From: NORP110 sp051251595
GTDB taxonomy: Bacteria; Pseudomonadota; Alphaproteobacteria; Rhodobacterales; Rhodobacteraceae
Length of the DNA stretch: 64,000 nt
Reading direction: 5' to 3'
NCBI GenBank assembly: GCA_051251595.1
Contig: JBPOFA010000015.1
Location: 30,622-94,621 of the forward strand
Shown here: positions 42,406 through 50,474 of the stretch, in pieces
How the letters are laid out: each line of letters begins with the position of its first letter
Position numbering within the stretch: position 1 is the stretch's first letter
Program-made: the position numbers and the translations under genes
The notes under the pieces: generated by a model
What the model was told of the DNA's origin: nothing
Database searches by the model: none
Seen by the model: the letters and a program-made list of their open reading frames with translations, nothing else

Positions 42406-43698
42406 TCATGGGGTTCCGTCGGTCAAAAGACCAGTGATCTGCCCGCGCAGGGCAGTGTCATCGGACAGCGCCTTGCGCATGTGGTTCATTGCGGCTGTGG
42501 CTCTTTCGCGCCGTTTATTGATGATCGCTTCATTTTCTTGACGCAAAAGAACATGCTCTAGCTCTTTGGCGGTGGTCACCTCAATTGCCGCATCGGTCTG
42601 GGCCAGTGCGTTGAATGCGTCGGTTTGATTGCTGATGTCCGGGCCGTGAATCACTGTGGATTCGAATTGCACGGGTTCCACCGGTGTGTGGCCGCCGCGT
42701 GTTCCAAAGGTTCCGCAAATGACCGTTGTGCCCGCAAGCCTATACCATAGTGGCATTTCGCCGACGGTTCCGGCCAAAAGAACCTGACACGGTTCCGGCG
42801 GCGCGGATGCCGTGTCGCGCCGGACAAATGGTATTTGTCTGCGTTTCAACTTTTCCGCAACGGCGCCGGTTCTGTTGGGATGCCTGGGCGCGATGATCAG
42901 TTTCAGGTTTGGATTTTCGCGATGTGCATGCTGATATGCGTCGAAAATCAGGTCCTCATCTTCGTCATGTGTAGACGCAGCAAGGATCGTTTCGCTGCGC
43001 AGAAAGATGCTTTGAAAACGCTTCAACACCTGGGCGTCAGGTGAAACCAGAACAACGGATGCTTTGAGGTTCAGCGGTGACAAGATCCGATCTTGGGGCA
43101 GGCCAAGGCTGGCAAACCGCGCGCCGTTGCTGCGGTCCAGAGGGGCCAGGACATGAACGGCGCCCAAAACCCGTGCGGTCATGCCTGGAAATTTTGCCCA
43201 GTTCTTTGCGCTCTTGGCCGACATGCGCGCGCCAAGGGCAAAGACGGGAACGCCCAATTTGCGCAGCATCAGCAGGCGGTTCGGCCAAATTTCATTTTCC
43301 AATGTGATGGCGACTGATGGGGACCAGCGGCGACAAAACCGATGCACGCAAATGGAATAGTCCAAAGGTGCGATTTGCGCGGAAATGCGCGGGTCGTTCC
43401 AGTTTTGGATCATTTCGCGGGCGGTATAAGTGTTGACCGTGGCGATGACCTGCAGGTCTGAGTTTTCTTCGCACAGGGCCATAAGCATTGGGCGAGCGGC
43501 CGTCATTTCCCCCAAAGAGGCGCCATGTACCCACAAAGCTTTGCCCGGCTCGGCGGGTGTTGAGCCGCGGCCAATGCGTTCAAGCAGGCCGGCACCGGTT
43601 TCCTTGCCGATCAGCCATCGAGCAGCAAACACCACGCCCAAAACGGGTGCCGCCAGGATTAAGAAAATGCGATAACCGATCAATTTGCGTCCAGTCAT
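42406..43698 (-). CDS. waaA: 3-deoxy-D-manno-octulosonic acid transferase
   Basis: A 430-residue inner-membrane-associated glycosyltransferase that adds Kdo to lipid A precursor. An N-terminal membrane anchor (about 8-26) is followed by the WVHGASLGEMTAARP motif (about 54-68), ITLENEIWPN (about 130-139) and the GT-B C-domain with LIIAPRHPNR and GTFGTRGGHTPVEPV. All catalytic regions are present, so the organism should make a Kdo-containing lipopolysaccharide. It stands after a 266-base divergent region. Confidence 0.93.
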   Translation of the reverse strand: MTGRKLIGYRIFLILAAPVLGVVFAARWLIGKETGAGLLERIGRGSTPAEPGKALWVHGASLGEMTAARPMLMALCEENSDLQVIATVNTYTAREMIQNWNDPRISAQIAPLDYSICVHRFCRRWSPSVAITLENEIWPNRLLMLRKLGVPVFALGARMSAKSAKNWAKFPGMTARVLGAVHVLAPLDRSNGARFASLGLPQDRILSPLNLKASVVLVSPDAQVLKRFQSIFLRSETILAASTHDEDEDLIFDAYQHAHRENPNLKLIIAPRHPNRTGAVAEKLKRRQIPFVRRDTASAPPEPCQVLLAGTVGEMPLWYRLAGTTVICGTFGTRGGHTPVEPVQFESTVIHGPDISNQTDAFNALAQTDAAIEVTTAKELEHVLLRQENEAIINKRRERATAAMNHMRKALSDDTALRGQITGLLTDGTP

Positions 43699-43840
43699 TG
43701 GTCGTCAAATAGCTACTGGTCCGCGTGTTCGCAGGCAAGTGGCAAAAGCACTTGCGCGTTGCAGCACCGGGCCTGGGCATCGGCATGCGAAGGTGCGCAG
43801 ATTTCGCACCTGCAGCATTGGACGGGATGCTTTATGGTAA

Positions 43841-43860
43841 AAAATGCTGCGCAGCATTTT
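43841..43860. repeat. Perfect 20-bp palindrome with nearby half sites
   Basis: AAAATGCTGCGCAGCATTTT is fully symmetrical. Related half sites are present at about 43812-43819 (GCAGCATT) and 43898-43907 (AATGCTGCGC). It lies between waaA and the ArsC-like gene. It could be an operator for a dimeric regulator, or a hairpin with a 4-base loop that ends transcription in both directions. Confidence 0.6.
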
Positions 43861-43964
43861 GTTGGGTTCTGTTGTGGGCAAACCGGCAAATAAATCGAAT
43901 GCTGCGCTTGTCCCTTTGCGCTCAATCGGCAAAGCTGGGGCCGGACAAAATGAGAAAGAAACGA

Positions 43965-44294
43965 ATGATCCTTTATGGTTTAAGCACATGCGCCGTCTGC
44001 AAACGGGCCCAAAAAGAAATCGAAGCCGCCGGTCGGGATGTACAGTTCCGCGACATCAGGGCCGAGCCGTTGAGCGAAAGCGAATTGGAAGCGCTGATTG
44101 TTGAATTTGGGGATCGTCTTGTGGATCGCAAATCCTCTGATTGGCGCGGGTTGAGCGATTGGCTTAAGCATTCAGAGGCGGACGCACAGATTTCAGCGCA
44201 GCCAAAATTGATGGTGCGTCCGGTGATTCAGGAGGACGATCAATATTACTTGGGCTGGGATGATGCTGTCCGCTCGGATCTGCTGGGCGGCTGA
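43965..44294 (+). CDS. ArsC/Spx-family thioredoxin-fold protein
   Basis: A 109-residue ArsC-related protein. The N-terminal LYGLSTCAVCKRAQKEIEAAG carries a CxxC (Cys9 and Cys12 approximately), which differs from the single-Cys Gx2CxxxR loop of true arsenate reductases, and the arginine triad is not clear. The frame is open up to 43725, but the ATG at 43965 has GAGAAAGAAACGA and starts the fold properly; 43950 is a second option. The role may be thiol redox; it is unlikely to be a proven arsenate reductase. Confidence 0.82.
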   Translation: MILYGLSTCAVCKRAQKEIEAAGRDVQFRDIRAEPLSESELEALIVEFGDRLVDRKSSDWRGLSDWLKHSEADAQISAQPKLMVRPVIQEDDQYYLGWDDAVRSDLLGG

Positions 44295-44418
44295 TTTTCC
44301 GCCAATGCCTGAAAAATGCGCTGTCCTGCTTGCCAAGACTGAATTCTTTGCGCAGATAGTTGTTGGCCTGTTTTCGGCGTTTCCGTTTGATGCGGGACAG
44401 TCCCCACAAACGGCGTGA

Positions 44419-45906
44419 ATGGATGAACTTATGAAACTTTCGAATGCCACGCTTGGGCAATTGCCCGAGGCAATCAAACGTCCGAATTATGACCGTTCCG
44501 GGTTGCGTCCCGGGATCGTTCATATTGGCCTGGGAAATTTTCACCGTGCGCATCAATCTTGGTATCTGCACAGGCTTTTTGAAAAAGGCTTGAACCAGGA
44601 TTGGGCGATTATCGGGGCAGGGGTTCGGGATTTTGACGTGGATCAGCGGGCAAAGCTGCTGGCGCAGGATTGTTTGACAACGTTGATAGAGCTTGATCCA
44701 TCGGGCACTTCGGCTGAGGTTGTCGGCTCTATGATTGACTATGTTGCGATCGAAGACGGCAATGGCCCGTTGATTGCGCAGATGGCCGACCCAAGCATTC
44801 GCATCGTGTCTTTGACGGTGACAGAGGGCGGCTATTACATTGACCCGGTGACCAACGGGTTCGACGAAACCCATCCAGACATTCAGCATGATGCACAAAA
44901 CCCGCAAATGCCGCGCACGGCGTTTGGCGCGATTGTTGCTGCGCTTAAGATCAGAAGAGACCGGGATGCAGGGCCTTTCACCGGGCAAAGTTGCGACAAC
45001 CTGCAGGGCAACGGCGCGATTTTGCGACAAACGGTCGTGTCTCTGGCGGCCATGTCTGACCCTGATCTTGCTCTGTGGATCGACCAGAACTGTACTTTCC
45101 CCAATTCAATGGTCGACACGATTGTTCCGGCAACGGGGCCCGAGGAATTGCAGCTGGTGCGTGATTTGGGCATCGAGGATGATGTGCCCGTCAAGCACGA
45201 GAATTTTCGCCAATGGGTGATAGAGGATGACTTTTGCCAAGGGCGGCCAGACTGGGATCAGGTTGGCGCGACCTTTACCGATCTTGTGCATGATTACGAG
45301 GCGATGAAAATTCGCATTCTGAATGCCGGACATCAGGTGATCGCAAGCCCGTCCGAGGTTCTGTCGATCGAAACCGTGTCCGCCAGCATGGCGCACCCGC
45401 AGATCAGTGCCTTGTTGCGCAAGATCGTGACCGAGGATATCGCGCCCTATGTCAAAGACGTGCCAGGGATGACGCCCGCCCAGTATTTGGAATTGATCGC
45501 GGATCGGTTTTCCAACCCGGCGATTGTCGATACAACGCGCCGGCTTGCTTTTGATGGCAGCTCTCGGCATCCGGGGTTCTTGGTGCCAAGCATCCGGGAT
45601 GCGCTGGCCCAGGGTGGGTCCGTTTCTGGCTTGGCCCTGACAGAAGGGCTGTGGGCACGTATGTGTTACGGCACGCGTGAGGATGGCACTGTCATTGAGC
45701 CCAATGATCCGTCTTGGGATGAAATGACGGCTGCTGCACAGGCCGCAAAGGCGTCCCCATTGGTTTGGCTGAAGCAGTCGCATCTTTACGGAGATTTGGC
45801 CGTGCAGTCCCGCTTCGCGGATGCTTTTGAGCATTGGTTGACGCAGATCTGGGCCAAGGGTGTCACTGCGACACTATCGGAATATTTGGCCGACGGAGGC
45901 CGTTAA
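44419..45906 (+). CDS. Polyol (mannitol/fructuronate-type) dehydrogenase
   Basis: A 495-residue long-chain dehydrogenase. The nucleotide-binding stretch is IVHIGLGNFHRAHQ (about 33-46); the C-domain carries EAMKIRILNAGHQVIA with the catalytic Lys and the Asn/His of the family (about 295-310). It oxidises a sugar alcohol such as mannitol or arabitol to the ketose with NAD. An ATG at 44431 is an alternative start. The zinc alcohol dehydrogenase follows after 15 bases, so they probably form an operon; no sugar transporter is adjacent. Confidence 0.93.
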   Translation: MDELMKLSNATLGQLPEAIKRPNYDRSGLRPGIVHIGLGNFHRAHQSWYLHRLFEKGLNQDWAIIGAGVRDFDVDQRAKLLAQDCLTTLIELDPSGTSAEVVGSMIDYVAIEDGNGPLIAQMADPSIRIVSLTVTEGGYYIDPVTNGFDETHPDIQHDAQNPQMPRTAFGAIVAALKIRRDRDAGPFTGQSCDNLQGNGAILRQTVVSLAAMSDPDLALWIDQNCTFPNSMVDTIVPATGPEELQLVRDLGIEDDVPVKHENFRQWVIEDDFCQGRPDWDQVGATFTDLVHDYEAMKIRILNAGHQVIASPSEVLSIETVSASMAHPQISALLRKIVTEDIAPYVKDVPGMTPAQYLELIADRFSNPAIVDTTRRLAFDGSSRHPGFLVPSIRDALAQGGSVSGLALTEGLWARMCYGTREDGTVIEPNDPSWDEMTAAAQAAKASPLVWLKQSHLYGDLAVQSRFADAFEHWLTQIWAKGVTATLSEYLADGGR

Positions 45907-45921
45907 GAAAGGCAAAATAAT

Positions 45922-46917
45922 ATGAAAGCGATCTTCTTTCCGTCCAAGGGACAAATTTCATTTGGCGACCTGCCAGACCCGGCTATTGGCGATGACGATG
46001 TTCTGGTCCGCGTGAAGACCAGCGGGATTTGTCACACGGATTTTGAGGTGCTGCACGCCAATTATGGAACAGCCACCTTCCCGATCGTTCCCGGGCATGA
46101 ATATGCCGGTGTGATAGAGGCTGTCGGGTCCGCCGTCACAACCGTCAAGGTTGGAGAGCGGATTGTTGTTGACCCGAATGTTGAATGCGGGACGTGCCGG
46201 GCGTGTCAACGGGGCTGGGCGCATTTGTGCGACACGTTGGGGGCCTATGGTGTTACACAGCATGGCGGCTTTGCTGAACTCAGCAGCGTCAAGGCGACGG
46301 CCGTGCATCCGATCCATGACATGGAATTTCGTGTCGCAGCGCTGGCGGAACCCATGGGCTGCGTGCTCAACGGGGTTGATGCCGCTTTTGATCCGATCCA
46401 GGAAAACGCGTTGATTTTTGGGGCAGGGCCTATGGGGCTGCTTATGGGAATGGCGCTTCAGACGCGCGGTATTGGCGACATCACTTTTGCCGATATTGAT
46501 GAAGACCGCTTGGCCCTGGCGGAAAGCTTTGGCTTCAAGGCTGTGGCGTCCGGGTCCGATGCGCTTGGTGCGTTGCGTCATTCAACAGATTTGGTGGTCG
46601 AAGCAACTGGCGTGCCAGCCGTTGCCGGGCAGCTGACGGATTACATTGCGAATGGTGGCAACGGGCTGTTCTTTGGCGTTTGCGCCTCTGACGCCCGGAT
46701 AGAGGTTTCGCCTTTTGAGGTGTTCCGACGCCAGCTGACGCTGGCCGGGTCGCATTCGCTAAACCACAATATCCCCGACGCGGTCCAGACGATCAAAGAT
46801 TTTGGCAGCGACATTGAACGGGTCGTTTCCCATGAAATGCCGCTGGAAGAGACCGTTGACGTCTTCAAATCTGGTGCACCACGGGGCAGTCTCAAAATTC
46901 AGGCCGTTGCCGACTGA
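45922..46917 (+). CDS. Zinc-dependent alcohol/polyol dehydrogenase (MDR)
   Basis: A 331-residue medium-chain dehydrogenase. The catalytic zinc site is in SGICHTDFEVLH (Cys about 36) with GHEYAGVIEAVG (about 58-69); the structural zinc Cys cluster is ECGTCRACQRGWAHLC (about 90-105). The NAD domain holds GAGPMGLLMGMAL. It resembles sorbitol/arabitol dehydrogenases and would act on the same pool as the upstream polyol dehydrogenase. The ribosome-binding site is GAAAGG. Confidence 0.92.
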   Translation: MKAIFFPSKGQISFGDLPDPAIGDDDVLVRVKTSGICHTDFEVLHANYGTATFPIVPGHEYAGVIEAVGSAVTTVKVGERIVVDPNVECGTCRACQRGWAHLCDTLGAYGVTQHGGFAELSSVKATAVHPIHDMEFRVAALAEPMGCVLNGVDAAFDPIQENALIFGAGPMGLLMGMALQTRGIGDITFADIDEDRLALAESFGFKAVASGSDALGALRHSTDLVVEATGVPAVAGQLTDYIANGGNGLFFGVCASDARIEVSPFEVFRRQLTLAGSHSLNHNIPDAVQTIKDFGSDIERVVSHEMPLEETVDVFKSGAPRGSLKIQAVAD

Positions 46918-47004
46918 TCAGGGTCGCCGCCACCTGCGGTGGCTTGCATCGCGATTGGATTTTGCACGGTTGCATTTCTGGCGGCTCAGTCCTCTATTGA
47001 TGGG

Positions 47005-48492
47005 ATGATATCTGAACAGGAAAGTCAGGCCGTGCAGGCCATCCATGATGGCGGGGGCATGTTGTATCCGTTTTTGCACGGATACGAAAACCTTGCGCTT
47101 TTGCTTGATCAGGTGCCGCGTGACGAATGGCGCCGGGATGAGGCCGTGCTTGGGTGTTTGGTGCTGTATCTGGTCAAGAATGGCCATGCGGTACGGGCAA
47201 AGTCCTATTTGTATGCGGCCCATCTGGATTTTGAAAAGACGTTTCGGTTCGACGTTCTTGACCTGCTGTTGGAACTGCATCTGGGGGAACCTGTCAGCAC
47301 GCATAAATTGACCAAATGGCGTCGGTTGGAACGGATTTTGCCAGTGTCGCAACCCTTGTTGTTGGGGCTCTATTACAACGCCATGACTGCGATGGCGGTG
47401 CGGTTGAGCCGATTAGAGGATGGCAGGGTCTACGGCTTGCAGGCGATCTCGTGCTATCGCGAACATGGCCATACCTATCTAGAGCATTTCATTCACATCC
47501 ACCTGGCTGGAATTGACGTGATCGAGGGGCACCTTCACCGGGCGCGTCGCAGCCTGGCCGCAGCCGAAAGCTGTTTGGCCCTGTCAAAAACGCGGTATGG
47601 GAATGAATCTGAAGTTGTTGAAATCGTCAGGCTTTCGGTTGACTACGAATGTGGTCGGCTTGATACCGTGCGCCGTAATTCCGCGCGGTTGCGCGAAAGT
47701 CTGTTGAATGGCGACAGTTGGTCAGAGCTTTTCTTTCAGCTGGCCAGGATTTCGGTCTTAAGCGCGTATTTTTTGGAAGGACGGGTTGCTGCGCAACAGG
47801 AAATCGCAGTGTTTCGCGCAGATTATGCCCGTCGCCACAGTGGGGCGACGACGCCGATTGATGCGATGGACGCGTTGATCCACCATCTGGAATGGCACCC
47901 CGACGCGGCAGAGCGCAGTCTTAAGGCCCTACGGGGATCGCCAATGCACAGCGCTATTGGCGACATGTTCGTGGAAGAGCTGGAGGCAACGCTCGGTGAA
48001 ACGCCGCTGCGTGCGAATGCGTCGCCGCGCAGGGCGATCGTCGCCGCGCTTGAGCGGGCGCATGGCAGCCGTGGCAAGGTCCGCAAAGCAGAGATCGAAA
48101 ATGCGATCCGTATTGCATTTACCGAAAGGCAAATGGCCCCGTTCCTAGAGCACAGGGATGTGTTTTTCGGGATCAGTGGAAATTTGGCGGACAGCAAGTT
48201 CAGTCGCGGCAATCGCAGCCTTGCGAGATTTGCCAAAATCGTGCTGCGCCAGGTCGAGCGTTCTTACGTTGTCCCGGAGGTGTTGGAACGGCTTGGGTTG
48301 AATCGTCGACAATATCGCGTTGCAGCGGCGTTGCAATCCGGCGCATCGAACAAGCAGATTGCCCGGCAATTGGGCAGTTCTGAAGCGACTGTCAAATATC
48401 ACCTTACAAATCTATACAGATTGACGGGTTCTTGTCGAAGATCTGATCTTATTGATTTTATGGAAGAAAAACAGGTTTTTGAGATTTATTAG
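47005..48492 (+). CDS. Large LuxR-type transcriptional regulator
   Basis: A 495-residue protein with a C-terminal LuxR/GerE helix-turn-helix (about 430-490): LNRRQYRVAAALQSG, NKQIARQLGSSEATVKYHLTNLYRLTG. The first 420 residues are alpha-helical and TPR-like, similar to the sensor part of MalT-type regulators but without an ATP-binding domain. The ATG at 47005 begins MISEQES; the frame is open to 46939. It lies directly upstream of the hydantoin-type operon on the same strand and is the obvious candidate to control it. Confidence 0.85.
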   Translation: MISEQESQAVQAIHDGGGMLYPFLHGYENLALLLDQVPRDEWRRDEAVLGCLVLYLVKNGHAVRAKSYLYAAHLDFEKTFRFDVLDLLLELHLGEPVSTHKLTKWRRLERILPVSQPLLLGLYYNAMTAMAVRLSRLEDGRVYGLQAISCYREHGHTYLEHFIHIHLAGIDVIEGHLHRARRSLAAAESCLALSKTRYGNESEVVEIVRLSVDYECGRLDTVRRNSARLRESLLNGDSWSELFFQLARISVLSAYFLEGRVAAQQEIAVFRADYARRHSGATTPIDAMDALIHHLEWHPDAAERSLKALRGSPMHSAIGDMFVEELEATLGETPLRANASPRRAIVAALERAHGSRGKVRKAEIENAIRIAFTERQMAPFLEHRDVFFGISGNLADSKFSRGNRSLARFAKIVLRQVERSYVVPEVLERLGLNRRQYRVAAALQSGASNKQIARQLGSSEATVKYHLTNLYRLTGSCRRSDLIDFMEEKQVFEIY

Positions 48493-48573
48493 ACCTTTTA
48501 CATAATATTTCGACTTTTTCCGATTCCTCAGTCTGACTGCTTTGCCGCAGAGTTGAGGGAAGGAAGTATATCA

Positions 48574-49596
48574 ATGTTTATCTACCTCTTTCGCCGCGCA
48601 GCAACGCTATTTCTGGTCCTCTTGGGACTGGCGATCCTGATTTTTGTGATTGCCCGGATTGTGCCGGGGGATCCTGCGCGCATTGCGCTTGGGCCGCTTG
48701 CCTCTGCTGATCAGGTCGCAAGTTTGCGCGATGAAATGGGGTTGAATGACCCATATCCGGTGCAGCTTTGGACCTATCTGACGGGGATCGTGCAGGGGGA
48801 TTTGGGGAAATCGCTTTTGACGTCGCGCCCTGTCATGGATGACATTCGGGCCGCGCTGCCGGCGACGTTTGAATTGGTTCTCTTCACCATCATATTTCAG
48901 ATTTGCGTTTCAATTCCTTTGGGGGTGATTGCGGCGATCTATCGGAATACCTGGGTCGACAATGTTTTGCGGGTTATGTCCCTTTTGGGGGTCGTCGTTC
49001 CGGGATTTGTGCTGGCGATCGTCCTACAGCTGGTTGCCGCGCATTATTGGGGGTTCTTCCCCGTCACCGGTCGATTGGAACCGGGGCTTGAGTTTTCCGC
49101 AGATGTTACCGGGCTATTAACAATCGACGGGATTTTGGCGGGGCGGTTTGACGTGGTTTGGGATGCCTTGCGCCACATGTTCTTGCCAGCTGTCGCCTTG
49201 TCGGCGGGGGGCATTGGCCAAGTCATGCGGATCACGCGAACAGCGATGATCGAAGTCGCCTCTCGTGATTTTGTAGAGGCGTCGCGGGCCTATGGCATCC
49301 CCGAACGTGTGGTTACGTTTCGATATATGTTGCGGGTGGCTGCTGTTGCGCCGCTGACCATTCTTGGGTTGGAATTCGCGTCGCTGATCGGGAACGCCTT
49401 TATTGTAGAGTTCGTCTTTTCCTGGCCCGGAATCGCCAGCTATGGGGTTCGAACGATCCTGCAAAAGGACCTGAACGCGGTCATTGGCGTGGTTCTTGTT
49501 TCCGGTGTTTTCTTTGTCGTGGCCAATCTGGCGATTGACCTGTTGCTGGGCATTCTCGATCCGCGCCACCGGCTGCGGGCAAGGAGGGGCGCATGA
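48574..49596 (+). CDS. Oligopeptide-type ABC permease (DppB-like)
   Basis: A 340-residue inner-membrane permease with six helices. The first helix follows MFIYLFRRAATLF, then a long periplasmic segment, and the EAA loop near 230-250 reads TAMIEVASRDFVEASRAYGIP. The ATG at 48574 has GGAAGGAAG. Its end overlaps the second permease (ATGA). As part of the Dpp/Opp class it imports peptides, nickel, glutathione or other small solutes; in this operon it is likely for a heterocyclic compound (inference). Confidence 0.93.
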   Translation: MFIYLFRRAATLFLVLLGLAILIFVIARIVPGDPARIALGPLASADQVASLRDEMGLNDPYPVQLWTYLTGIVQGDLGKSLLTSRPVMDDIRAALPATFELVLFTIIFQICVSIPLGVIAAIYRNTWVDNVLRVMSLLGVVVPGFVLAIVLQLVAAHYWGFFPVTGRLEPGLEFSADVTGLLTIDGILAGRFDVVWDALRHMFLPAVALSAGGIGQVMRITRTAMIEVASRDFVEASRAYGIPERVVTFRYMLRVAAVAPLTILGLEFASLIGNAFIVEFVFSWPGIASYGVRTILQKDLNAVIGVVLVSGVFFVVANLAIDLLLGILDPRHRLRARRGA

Positions 49597-50474
49597 GTGT
49601 GATCGAAGACCCAGACGCCCCTGACCATCGCCTGTCGCCACGGCAAATGGCGTTTTATCGGTTCCGCCGAAACCCTTTGGCCATTATCGGTGCGATCATC
49701 GTGTTGAGCGTTGTTTTCGCCGCCGTTTTCGCCCCCTATCTTGCGCCATCTCCGGAAAGTGCGGGGTCTTTCGTCGATTTCCGGAACCGCCACGCGGCGC
49801 CCAGCTGGGCCCATCCCATGGGCACCGACAATGTCGGGCGGGATGTGTTTAGCCGCGTGCTGTTTGGGTACCGCGTGTCCCTTGGGTTGGTGGTCGGCGT
49901 ACTTGGTGTTGCGGTTCCGTTTGGTGTTTTTCTGGGACTGGTTGCCGGCTATTTCGGCGGGTGGATTGAGACCATCATAATGCGGTTTACCGATATCATG
50001 CTGGCCCTGCCGCCCTTGGCGCTGGCACTGGCGATTACCGCTGTCCTGTCCCCCAACCTGATCAACGCCATGATCGCGATTACCTTGTTGTGGTGGACCT
50101 GGCACACGCGGTTGATTTACCGCATCGTTAAAGGCCAGATGAACGAAGACTATGTCGAAGCTGCCCGCGTTGCCGGTGCGTCACATATGCACATCCTGTT
50201 TCGCGAATTGCTGCCCAATTGTTTTTCGGCCGTGGCGGTCAAACTGTCGCTTGATGCGGGGTTTGTGATCTTGTTTGGCGCGTCTTTGTCGTTCCTGGGT
50301 TTGGGCATTCAGCCGCCGACGCCGGATTTGGGCACGATGGTGGCCACCGGATCAGAATACCTGCCTGAAATGTGGTGGCAGGCGGTGATGCCGGGCTTTG
50401 CGATCCTATACGCCATACTGGGCTTTAACCTGCTGGGCGACGGCCTGCGCGATATGCTGGATGTAGAGCTATGA
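49593..50474 (+). CDS. Oligopeptide-type ABC permease (DppC-like)
   Basis: A 293-residue partner permease. The N-terminal cytoplasmic arm and first helix (about 26-48), HPMGTDNVGRDVFSRVLFGYRVSLGLV and the EAA loop NEDYVEAARVAGASHMHILFRELLPN are family marks. It overlaps the genes on both sides by 4 bases, so it is produced in a fixed ratio with DppB and the ATPase. Confidence 0.94.
   Translation: MSVIEDPDAPDHRLSPRQMAFYRFRRNPLAIIGAIIVLSVVFAAVFAPYLAPSPESAGSFVDFRNRHAAPSWAHPMGTDNVGRDVFSRVLFGYRVSLGLVVGVLGVAVPFGVFLGLVAGYFGGWIETIIMRFTDIMLALPPLALALAITAVLSPNLINAMIAITLLWWTWHTRLIYRIVKGQMNEDYVEAARVAGASHMHILFRELLPNCFSAVAVKLSLDAGFVILFGASLSFLGLGIQPPTPDLGTMVATGSEYLPEMWWQAVMPGFAILYAILGFNLLGDGLRDMLDVEL

Noticed and set aside
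43725..43964. Long Cys-rich N-terminal extension of the ArsC-like protein.
   Set aside because: It spans the palindrome region, has no domain sense, and a good ribosome-binding site sits directly before the ATG at 43965.
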